Part shown: piece after piece, positions 8,136 through 15,652 of the stretch
Layout: every line of letters begins with the position of its first letter
Numbering within the stretch: position 1 is the stretch's first letter
Assembly: GCF_900156175.1 (NCBI RefSeq)
Contig: NZ_FTMV01000025.1
Span: 1 to 45,100, forward strand
Source of the DNA: Janthinobacterium sp. TND4EL3
Lineage (GTDB): Bacteria > Pseudomonadota > Gammaproteobacteria > Burkholderiales > Burkholderiaceae_D
DNA length: 45,100 bases
Reading direction: 5' to 3'
The notes under the pieces: generated by a model
What the model was told of the DNA's origin: nothing
Seen by the model: only the letters and a program-made list of their open reading frames with translations
Database searches by the model: none
Made by a program: the position numbers and the translations under genes

Positions 8136-8390
8136 ATGAAAAGCATGGAGGATTTGGTCATGGACGAGCAAGTCACCACATTGGCAAAAGATATGGCAGA
8201 CGTAAAAGCGGATGTTGCCGTTCTAAAGACGGATGTCAGCGGCTTGAAACTGGACGTAGCGGTGGTGCGTTCCAATTATGCGACCAAGTCCGATGTGGCT
8301 GAGGCGAAGTCGGCTGTCATTCTGTCGTGCGTGGGGACGATAATTGCTATGTCGGGCGTCGTGTTTGCGGTGGCGCGGCTGGTGCACTAG
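8136..8390 (+). CDS. Small coiled-coil protein with C-terminal membrane anchor
   Basis: An 84-residue protein beginning MKSMEDLVMDEQ. Residues about 12-45 repeat a VxxDVxxLKxDV pattern, a short coiled coil, followed by YATKSDVAEAKSA and a C-terminal hydrophobic segment (VILSCVGTIIAMSGVVFAVARL). The layout resembles small DUF1640/CCDC90-like bacterial proteins and phage-type coiled-coil anchors; no function can be given. An AGGAG site 6 bases ahead supports the start at 8136; an in-frame ATG at 8079 would add 19 residues. A terminator follows at 8438. It is a single plus-strand gene between hisC and the tRNA genes. Confidence 0.65.
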   Translation: MKSMEDLVMDEQVTTLAKDMADVKADVAVLKTDVSGLKLDVAVVRSNYATKSDVAEAKSAVILSCVGTIIAMSGVVFAVARLVH

Positions 8391-8437
8391 CTTGCGTGAC
8401 GTTAGTGGGGCGCTGGATTTCAAGGCCTGAATGGAGG

Positions 8438-8475
8438 AAAAAACGCCTTGCGCTGCGCGCTTTGGGCGGTTTTTT
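8438..8475 (+). terminator. Terminator after the small coiled-coil gene
   Basis: AAAAAACGCC (8438-8447) faces GGCGGTTTTTT (8465-8475) with one bulged base; the inner part can pair as GCGC/GCGC. The T-run on the plus strand makes this an intrinsic terminator for the small gene, and the A-run on the other side could let it work in both directions. Confidence 0.6.
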
Positions 8476-8517
8476 CTACCTGCATTGATACGTCTCAGGC
8501 TTTTTGGCATCGCTAAT

Positions 8518-8541
8518 AAAAAAAGCTCCCTTGCGGGAGCT
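8518..8541 (-). terminator. Terminator after the distal tRNA-Ser copy
   Basis: AGCTCCC (8524-8530), loop TTGC and GGGAGCT (8535-8541), with a seven-base T-run on the minus strand. The same structure follows the other tRNA copy. Confidence 0.8.
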
Positions 8542-8553
8542 TCTCTTATGTAT

Positions 8554-9077
<524 letters not shown>

Positions 9078-9190
9078 ATTTGCTGCGGTCTTTTCCCGCA
9101 TTGCTGCGAGAAGGCAAGATTATAGCAGCCGCCTGAGAAAATGGAAGGACTATTTTTCGCCTTCCATTCCACCCGGCTGCGTGCTCTTGC

Positions 9191-10480
9191 TTAGGCCTTC
9201 AGATGCGTCAGGCCGCCCATGTACGGACGCAGTACGGCAGGGATTTCGACGCTGCCGTCCGCTTGCTGGTAGTTTTCCAGCACGGCGACCAGGGTGCGGC
9301 CCACTGCCAGGCCGGAGCCGTTCAGGGTGTGCGCCAGTTCCGGCTTGCCGGCGGCGTTGCGGAAACGCGCCTGCATGCGGCGGGCCTGGAAGGCTTCGCA
9401 GTTCGACAGCGACGAGATTTCGCGGTAGGTGTTTTGCGCCGGCAGCCACACTTCCAGGTCGAAGGTCTTGGTGGCGCCGAAACCCATGTCGCCCGTGCAC
9501 AGCGACATCACGCGGTATGGCAGGCCCAGGCGTTGCAGGATCGCTTCCGCGTGGCCGACCATTTCATCGAGCACCTGGTACGAGGTGTCCGGATGCACCA
9601 CTTGCACCATTTCCACCTTGTCGAACTGGTGCTGGCGGATCATGCCGCGCGTGTCGCGGCCGTAGCTGCCCGCTTCCGAACGGAAACATGGCGTGTGGGC
9701 CGTCATTTTCAGGGGCAGTTGATCGATCGCCAGGATTTCATCGCGGGCGATGTTGGTCAGCGACACTTCCGACGTGGGGATCAGGTAGAAGGTTTCGCCC
9801 TCGCCTTCCGCGCCGCCTTTTTTCACCGAGAACAGATCGGCTTCGAATTTCGGCAGCTGGCCCGTGCCGCGCAGCGAATCGGCGTTGACCATGTACGGCG
9901 TATAGCATTCCGTGTAGCCATGCTCGTCCACATGGGTGTTGAGCATGAATTGCGCCAGCGCGCGGTGCAAACGGGCGATGCCGCCCTTCATGACGGAGAA
10001 GCGCGAACCGGTCAGCTTGGTCGCCACTTCGAAGTCCAGGCCCAGCGGGCCGCCCACGTCGACGTGATCCTTGACTTCAAAGTCAAAGGTGCGCGGCGTG
10101 CCGACCTTGCGCACTTCCACGTTGCCCGCTTCGTTTTCGCCCACTGGCGTCGATTCGTGCGGCAAATTCGGCACGGCCATGATGAATTCGCTCAGCTTGG
10201 CCTGCACCAGGGTCAGGGCCGCTTCATCGGCTTTCAGCTCATCGCCCAGGCCAGCCACTTGCGCCATCACGGCCGAGGTGTCTTCGCCCTTGCCTTTCAA
10301 CATGCCGATTTGCTTGGACAGCGCATTGCGCTTGCCCTGCAGTTCTTCGGTGCGCGTCTGGATCGCCTTGCGTTCGGCTTCGAGGGCGGTAAAAGCTGCC
10401 ACGTCGAGCGGGAAGTTGCGCGTCGCGAGGCGGGCGGCAACAGTGGCGATGTCTTTACGGAGAAGTTGGATATCTATCAT
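9191..10480 (-). CDS. serS: Seryl-tRNA synthetase
   Basis: A 429-residue class II aminoacyl-tRNA synthetase that charges tRNA-Ser, and tRNA-Sec where present. Residues about 1-110 form the N-terminal antiparallel coiled coil that grips the long variable arm (ALEAERKAIQTRTEELQGKR). Motif 2 appears as CFRSEAGSYGRDTRGM and motif 3 as NGSGLAVGRTLVAVLEN. The length is typical. The start at 10480 (MIDIQLLRKD) matches other SerS proteins, although the upstream sequence has no strong ribosome binding site; an in-frame ATG 33 bases further up would add an unlikely histidine-rich leader. Two cognate tRNA-Ser genes lie just downstream on the same strand. Confidence 0.95.
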   Translation of the reverse strand: MIDIQLLRKDIATVAARLATRNFPLDVAAFTALEAERKAIQTRTEELQGKRNALSKQIGMLKGKGEDTSAVMAQVAGLGDELKADEAALTLVQAKLSEFIMAVPNLPHESTPVGENEAGNVEVRKVGTPRTFDFEVKDHVDVGGPLGLDFEVATKLTGSRFSVMKGGIARLHRALAQFMLNTHVDEHGYTECYTPYMVNADSLRGTGQLPKFEADLFSVKKGGAEGEGETFYLIPTSEVSLTNIARDEILAIDQLPLKMTAHTPCFRSEAGSYGRDTRGMIRQHQFDKVEMVQVVHPDTSYQVLDEMVGHAEAILQRLGLPYRVMSLCTGDMGFGATKTFDLEVWLPAQNTYREISSLSNCEAFQARRMQARFRNAAGKPELAHTLNGSGLAVGRTLVAVLENYQQADGSVEIPAVLRPYMGGLTHLKA

Positions 10481-10615
10481 GGGTGGATGGCGGTGCCGAT
10501 GTATCGAAAGCACTCATTGTACCAAGACCCGTTCAGTTCTTTATGAGTTTTGCACATGGCCAACCATCGTCATGGCGGCATGGCCGGGCACTCGCGCCCG
10601 CTTTAAGGCTGGCGC

Positions 10616-10819
10616 TTAGATAAAGGCGGCTTTTTCGGCGGCCGTCAGGCGGCGGGCGCTGACGGTAACGACAGGCATCGTGCTGTCGGCGGCCTGGGCG
10701 ACCACGGTGCTGCTGGCGCTCACTTGCACCGTGTTCGCGCCGGCGGTGGCGAAGCTGGCGCCGATGGCGATGATGGCGGCGGCGACAAAGGTGATTTCCA
10801 TGTTTTTCAGTGCGTGCAT
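10616..10819 (-). CDS. Small exported or membrane peptide, unknown function
   Basis: A 67-residue protein. A basic N-terminus (MHALKNMEI) is followed by a hydrophobic stretch TFVAAAIIAIGASFATAGA that reads as a signal peptide, then a short polar region with TMPVVTVSARRLTAAEKAAF. A GGGAGTTAC site 4 bases ahead supports the start at 10819. It lies alone between serS and the MocR gene on the same strand. Similar short periplasmic peptides with a VVVSARR-like C-terminus are common in Oxalobacteraceae; no function is known to me. Confidence 0.6.
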   Translation of the reverse strand: MHALKNMEITFVAAAIIAIGASFATAGANTVQVSASSTVVAQAADSTMPVVTVSARRLTAAEKAAFI

Positions 10820-10968
10820 GATGTAACTCCCGGTTAGTTTGTGTCGTTGACTGCTGCTGGTATGGTGGTACTTTAGCCAACGGCGGCAAACAAGGCCACC
10901 GGCTTGCGACCGGCGGCGAAAAACAGGGAGCGAACGGTGAAAAATGGGGGCTGAAACGCAAAGAATAG

Positions 10969-12390
10969 TTACAAGGCCTCATGCACCAGGCGGCCCAGGC
11001 GGCCGATGGCCTGCTCGATGCGGGGCGTCCAGGCATTGCCGCAATTGAGGCGCAGATAATTGCCGAACTTGCCCGAGGCCGAGAACAGCCGGCCCGGCAT
11101 GTAGGCCACGCCGTCCGCGATGGCCTGGCCGTGCAGGGCCAGCGCATCGATCTGCGGCGGCATCTGCACCCACAGCACGAAGCCGCCCTGCGGCTCGGAC
11201 AGCATGCAGTCCGCCGGAAAGCTGGCCGCCACGGCGTCCGACATGCGGGCGATGCGCTGCACCAGCGTGCGCCGCATCTTGCGCAGCTGCTGGTCGTAGC
11301 TGCTGCCTTCCAAAAAGTCGGCCAGCACGGCCTGGAAGAAATGGCTGGTGGCGCCGCTCGACACGGTCTTCAGCAGGGCCACTTCCTGCGCGAAACGCCC
11401 GGCCAGCACATAGCCGACGCGCGCGGCGGGCGTGATGGCCTTGGAAAACGAAGAACACAGCAGCACGTTGCCGCTCGTATCGTAAGCCTTCACGGGCCAC
11501 GGGCGCTGCGGCGCAAAGCACACGTCGCCATACACATCGTCTTCCACCAGCGGGATATTAAATTCCGACAGCAAGCCCGCCAAGCGCTTCTTGTTGGCTT
11601 CCGGCATGACGCAGCCGAGCGGGTTGTTGGCGTTCGGCACGAACAGGCAGGCCTGCACGAGACCGGCGCGCAGGGCCAGTTCCAGCGCATCGAGCGACGG
11701 CCCCGTCTTCGGGTCCGTGGGAATTTCCAGCGCCTTCATGCCCAGGCTTTCTATCATCTGCAGCAGCACGAAATACGTGGCCGACTCGATGGCGATGGTG
11801 TCGCCCGGTTTGGCCACGGCGCGCAGGCACAGGCTGATCGCTTCCGTGCAGGAATTCGTCACGACGATCTCGCGCGGGTCCAGCTTGCCCCAGTCCAGCG
11901 CCCGGCGCGTGACCTGGCGCAGGAAATTGCCTTCGCTGACGTCATAGCAGCTGACCTTGCTCAATAAAGCTGGCTCGCGCCGCGCCACGGCGCTGATGGT
12001 GCGCTGCATGCGCTTGATGGGCAATATCTCGTCGGGCGGCCACGCCGTGCCCAGCTGCACGATATCGGGCGCCTCGTTTTCCTTCAGCACGCGCATCAGC
12101 AGGTTATTGATGCCGACAAAGGCCGGCTCCTTCAAATGCTGGGCGTCAAAGCTGCACGGGCGGCGCGGCGCGCGGTGGCGCACGAAATAGCCGGACTGGG
12201 GCCGCGCATCGACTTGCCCCCGGTCTTCCATCAGGCGCAAGGCTTGCATCACGGTGCTGACGGAGATGCGCTTTTGCTGCGCCAGGTGGCGGATGGACGG
12301 CAGGCGGTCGCCGGGCGCGAACACGCGCGCGTCGATCAGGGCGCCCAGCTCGTTGGCCAGGTGCTCGTACAGATTCAAAGACGCATTCAT
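10969..12390 (-). CDS. MocR-type transcriptional regulator (GntR winged helix fused to a fold-type I aminotransferase)
   Basis: A 473-residue fusion. Residues 1-70 are a GntR winged helix (GDRLPSIRHLAQQKRISVST and the wing RPQSGYFV); the rest is an aspartate aminotransferase-like domain with the PLP aspartate in LVEDDVYGD (about 284) and the Schiff-base lysine in LCSSFSKAITPAARVGY (K317). MocR proteins use PLP or its adducts as effector to control adjacent genes. The start at 12390 (MNASL) has AAGGGA at the right distance; codons further upstream in frame look noncoding. It is divergent from the DUF2917-epimerase pair, the usual arrangement for a MocR target. All key PLP residues seem intact. 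Confidence 0.9.
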   Translation of the reverse strand: MNASLNLYEHLANELGALIDARVFAPGDRLPSIRHLAQQKRISVSTVMQALRLMEDRGQVDARPQSGYFVRHRAPRRPCSFDAQHLKEPAFVGINNLLMRVLKENEAPDIVQLGTAWPPDEILPIKRMQRTISAVARREPALLSKVSCYDVSEGNFLRQVTRRALDWGKLDPREIVVTNSCTEAISLCLRAVAKPGDTIAIESATYFVLLQMIESLGMKALEIPTDPKTGPSLDALELALRAGLVQACLFVPNANNPLGCVMPEANKKRLAGLLSEFNIPLVEDDVYGDVCFAPQRPWPVKAYDTSGNVLLCSSFSKAITPAARVGYVLAGRFAQEVALLKTVSSGATSHFFQAVLADFLEGSSYDQQLRKMRRTLVQRIARMSDAVAASFPADCMLSEPQGGFVLWVQMPPQIDALALHGQAIADGVAYMPGRLFSASGKFGNYLRLNCGNAWTPRIEQAIGRLGRLVHEAL

Positions 12391-12430
12391 GCTCATCCCT
12401 TCAGTATGCGGCTGGCGCGCGCGGCACGCA

Positions 12431-12485
12431 CAGATACAGTTGCCCGTTTTTTTGACAAGCACAGTGTACGACGAAGCGCACTGTG
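12431..12485. promoter_or_regulatory. Divergent promoter/operator region between MocR and DUF2917 genes
   Basis: CACAGTG (12460-12466) and CACTGTG (12479-12485) form a perfect inverted pair 19 bases apart. On the minus strand TTGTCA (12453-12458) and TATCTG (12431-12436) with a 16-base spacer make a plausible promoter for the MocR gene, directly beside the inverted pair. ATCTGTCATGG further right may be another contact. This is pattern reading only. Confidence 0.35.
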
Positions 12486-12570
12486 ATCATGACAATTTCG
12501 ATTTCCTGCATCTGTCATGGTTCTATCCAAGCGCCTAAGCTGTTCCTGTCAGCACAACAGGAGCGATGCC

Positions 12571-12861
12571 ATGCCAACCGACCATGAATTACGCAGCGAA
12601 CGGCCCTTGCGCCTGGAAAAAGCGCGCGCCAGGGTCATCGAATGCCTGTCTGGCACGGCCTGGATCACGGCCTACGCCCAGTTCGACGATTGCGTGCTGC
12701 GCAGCGGCGAACGCTACACGATCCCGAATGACGGCCTGGTGCTGGTCGAAGCCGTGGGCAGCGGACGTATTCGCGTGCATGGGACGGCAACCCCGCGCCC
12801 CGCCCTGCTGCGCTGGCTGAACCTGGCACTGCCTCACACACTCAATACTAGGAATACATGA
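12571..12861 (+). CDS. DUF2917 domain protein
   Basis: A 96-residue soluble protein. The pattern PLRLEKARARVIECLSGTAW, ITAYAQFDDCVLRSGERYTI and a closing LVLVEAVGSGRIRV is that of the DUF2917 family, a small beta-rich domain of unknown function found mostly in Betaproteobacteria, often beside MocR-like regulators. The AGGAG site 7 bases ahead supports the start at 12571 rather than an ATG 54 bases upstream. The stop overlaps the epimerase start (ATGA), so the two are translationally coupled. A sugar- or nucleotide-related role is suggested only by that coupling. Confidence 0.75.
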   Translation: MPTDHELRSERPLRLEKARARVIECLSGTAWITAYAQFDDCVLRSGERYTIPNDGLVLVEAVGSGRIRVHGTATPRPALLRWLNLALPHTLNTRNT

Positions 12862-13595
12862 TTCAACAACCTTTGCGCGTCCTCGTCACGGGCGCCGCCG
12901 GCAGCATCGGCACCGCTTTCTGGAAGCGCCGGCACGGGGAATTCTCCCTGCGCCTGGCCGACCTGCACACGGAAGGACTGGCCGAAGCGCCCTGCCCGTC
13001 CATGCAGCACGACGTCAGCGACCATGCCGCCTGCCTGGCCGCCTGCCTGGACATCGACGTGGTGCTGCACCTGGCCGGCGTGCCCCACGCCGGCGCCGAT
13101 TTCGATGCACAATTGCTGCAGCCGAACATCGTCGGCACGCACAACATCTTCCGCGCGGCACAGGCGCAGGGAGTGACAAGAGTGGTATTCGCCAGCAGCG
13201 CGCAAGCCGTCGAGGCTTATCCGCTGGACGTGCAAGTGCATGAGCACATGTCGGCGCGTCCGGCGAACATGTATGGCGCCAGCAAGGCGTTTGGCGAAGG
13301 CGTGGCGTCGGCCTTCGCGCACCAGCATGGCATGACGGCGATCGCCGTGCGCATCGCCAACGTGGCCCGCTTTGCGCCAGGCCAGCAGCACAGCGCGCGC
13401 GACATCGCCGCCTTCATCAGCGAACGCGACGTGGTGCAGCTGCTGGCCTGCTGCATCACGGCGGACGTGCCGGCCGGCTACCACGTCGTGCATGGCGTGT
13501 CGGACAACCGCTATAAACGGCTATCCATCGACGCGACGCGCCGGCTGGTCGGCTACGCGCCGCAGGACGACGGTTTCAGCTTGCTGGGACTGTAA
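12858..13595 (+). CDS. NAD-dependent epimerase/dehydratase family protein (uronate dehydrogenase-like)
   Basis: A 245-residue extended short-chain dehydrogenase. The NAD fold GAAGSIG is at 12-18, an aspartate pair in ADLHT near 34, the serine region FASSAQAVEAY (111-121) and the catalytic YGASK with Y139 and K143. The short length and the overall pattern resemble uronate dehydrogenases (Udh), which oxidise glucuronate or galacturonate to the lactone, but other sugar epimerases of similar size exist. It is coupled to the DUF2917 gene by a 4-base overlap and probably controlled by the divergent MocR. It ends 1 base before the convergent rarA stop. Confidence 0.8.
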   Translation: MIQQPLRVLVTGAAGSIGTAFWKRRHGEFSLRLADLHTEGLAEAPCPSMQHDVSDHAACLAACLDIDVVLHLAGVPHAGADFDAQLLQPNIVGTHNIFRAAQAQGVTRVVFASSAQAVEAYPLDVQVHEHMSARPANMYGASKAFGEGVASAFAHQHGMTAIAVRIANVARFAPGQQHSARDIAAFISERDVVQLLACCITADVPAGYHVVHGVSDNRYKRLSIDATRRLVGYAPQDDGFSLLGL

Positions 13596-13596
13596 T

Positions 13597-14916
13597 TCAG
13601 CCCTTGCCGGCCGGTTTTCCTGCTTTCCTGTCCAGCTCGCGCAGCCAGGCCAGCTTGTCGGCAATCTTGCTTTCCAGCCCGCGCGGCACGGGCTGGTACC
13701 AGCCCGGTTCGGCCATGCCGTCCGGAAAATACGTTTCGCCGGCCGCATAGGCATCGGGCTCGTCGTGCGCGTAGCGGTAAGCGTGGCCGTAGCCGAGTTC
13801 CTTCATCAGCTTCGTCGGCGCATTGCGCAAGTGCACGGGCACTTCCTTCGATTTATCCTTCTTGACGAAGGCCATGGCCGTATTGAAGGCGTTGTAGCCG
13901 GCATTGCTTTTCGCGGCAATGGCCAGGTAGATCACGGCCTGGCCCAGCGCCAGCTCGCCTTCGGGCGAACCGAGGCGCTCGTACGTTTCCGCCGCATCAT
14001 TGACCATGGTCAGGGCACGCGGGTCGGCCAGGCCGATGTCTTCCCAGGCCATGCGCACGATGCGCCGCGACAGGTAGCGCGGGTCGGCGCCGCCGTCGAT
14101 CATGCGGCAAAACCAGTACAGGGCCGCGTCCGGGTTCGAGCCGCGCACGGATTTGTGCAGGGCCGAAATCTGGTCATAGAAATTGTCGCCGCCCTTGTCG
14201 AAGCGGCGCGAATTTAATGTGAGCGCATTGTCGACGAAGGCCGCGTCGATCTTGGTCGTGCCCGTCGAACTGGCGGCCGTTTCGGCCTGCTCCAGCAAGT
14301 TCAGGAAACGGCGCGCATCGCCATCCGCGTAGCCGATCAGGGTGTCGGCCGCCGCGTCGTCGAAGCTCAGGTGCGTCAGCGCCGTCGACTGCGCCTTGGC
14401 CAGCAGCTGCTTCATCTCGTCTTCGTTGAGCGACTTCAATACATACACTTGCGCGCGCGACAGCAGCGCCGAGTTCACTTCGAAGCTGGGGTTTTCGGTT
14501 GTCGCGCCGATGAACGTCACCAGGCCCGATTCGACGAAGGGCAGCAAGGCGTCCTGTTGCGATTTATTAAACCGGTGGATCTCGTCGACGAAGAGCAAGG
14601 TGTGCTTGCCGAACTGGTCCAGGCTGTGGCGGGCCTGGTCCATGGCTGCGCGGATATCTTTTACACCGGCAAACACGGCCGACAGGGCGATGAATTCGCT
14701 GTCAAACGCGTTTGCCATCAGGCGCGCCAGGGTCGTCTTGCCCACGCCGGGCGGCCCCCACAAGATCATCGAATGGGCCTTGCCCGCCTCGAAGGCCAGG
14801 CGCAGCGGCTTGCCCGCGCCCAGCAGATGCGTCTGGCCGATGACTTCGTTGAGGGTTGCAGGCCGCAAGGCTTCGGCCAGCGGCTGGCGCGGTGCGGTGG
14901 AAAAGAGATCCGCCAT
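13597..14916 (-). CDS. rarA: Replication-associated recombination protein A (RarA/MgsA), AAA+ ATPase
   Basis: A 439-residue homologue of clamp-loader ATPases that acts at stalled replication forks. Walker A GPPGVGKTT is at 54-62, Walker B LLFVDEIHRFN at 107-117, sensor 1 in FIGATTENPSFEVN and the arginine finger in ALLSR. The C-terminal tetramerisation domain holds LRNAPTKLMKELGYGHAY. The length is typical. It is the last gene of the ftsK-lolA-rarA cluster common in Proteobacteria, 73 bases after lolA, and converges on the epimerase gene. Confidence 0.93.
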   Translation of the reverse strand: MADLFSTAPRQPLAEALRPATLNEVIGQTHLLGAGKPLRLAFEAGKAHSMILWGPPGVGKTTLARLMANAFDSEFIALSAVFAGVKDIRAAMDQARHSLDQFGKHTLLFVDEIHRFNKSQQDALLPFVESGLVTFIGATTENPSFEVNSALLSRAQVYVLKSLNEDEMKQLLAKAQSTALTHLSFDDAAADTLIGYADGDARRFLNLLEQAETAASSTGTTKIDAAFVDNALTLNSRRFDKGGDNFYDQISALHKSVRGSNPDAALYWFCRMIDGGADPRYLSRRIVRMAWEDIGLADPRALTMVNDAAETYERLGSPEGELALGQAVIYLAIAAKSNAGYNAFNTAMAFVKKDKSKEVPVHLRNAPTKLMKELGYGHAYRYAHDEPDAYAAGETYFPDGMAEPGWYQPVPRGLESKIADKLAWLRELDRKAGKPAGKG

Positions 14917-14989
14917 AATGAGTTACCTAATAAGAATGCAAAAGCCCCGCATTGCTGCGAGGCCGGCTCATACGCAAGGCGCGACAGTC

Positions 14990-15646
14990 TTAATTATTAA
15001 TGACGTCGGCGCCCTTGGGCATGACGAATTTAAAGTGATTGGCAGACAGCGCCGGATTTTTCTGGAAATTCTTGAATGCCAGCACCGACGTCTGCCCGAA
15101 CGAATCGCGCAACTCCATCGCTTCGGGCACGCCGTTGCGCAGGCCGATGGTGATTTCATCAAACGTCGTGTCCTTGGCCTTCGGCGTCGCCTTCAGCCAT
15201 TCCAGGCCATCGCGCGTGCCCGCTTCGGCCAACGTAAAATTCTTTTCCAGGTCGTTGCTTCCGAACAAGATGGCGGCCGGCGAGGAACCGAGCGCGTCAC
15301 CCAGCTTCTTGACCGTCACCTGGCTCAAGTCCTTGTCGTAGATATACAGCTTGTCGCCATCGGCCTGCAGCAGCTGCTCGTACGGCTTCAGATAGGTCCA
15401 GATGAACTTGCCCGGGCGGGCAAACTCGAAGGTGCCGCTGGCCGGCGTCGACACTTTCGCCTTGCCGCTGGCGTCCGCCTTCTTTACCTGGCGCTGCACG
15501 AACTCGCCCTTGGCCGACTTGGTGCCGGCCGCAAAGCTCTTGAACTGTTCCAAAGCACTGGCCGAGGCGCTGGCCGCGAACAGCAGGCTGCAGGCGACGC
15601 TGGCCGCGCCGATGATCATTTTTGCTGCGAAAGTCGTGTTCTTCAT
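14990..15646 (-). CDS. lolA: Outer-membrane lipoprotein carrier protein LolA
   Basis: A 218-residue periplasmic chaperone that takes outer-membrane lipoproteins from LolCDE to LolB. Residues 1-30 are a signal peptide ending in an alanine/serine-rich stretch (LLFAASASASA). The mature part shows FVQRQVKKADASGKAKVSTP then SGTFEFARPGKFIWTY and QADGDKLYIYDKDLSQVTVK, the antiparallel sheet of LolA. The gene starts 6 bases after the ftsK stop, so they are cotranscribed and perhaps coupled. The length is normal. Confidence 0.93.
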   Translation of the reverse strand: MKNTTFAAKMIIGAASVACSLLFAASASASALEQFKSFAAGTKSAKGEFVQRQVKKADASGKAKVSTPASGTFEFARPGKFIWTYLKPYEQLLQADGDKLYIYDKDLSQVTVKKLGDALGSSPAAILFGSNDLEKNFTLAEAGTRDGLEWLKATPKAKDTTFDEITIGLRNGVPEAMELRDSFGQTSVLAFKNFQKNPALSANHFKFVMPKGADVINN

Positions 15647-15652
15647 ACTGTT

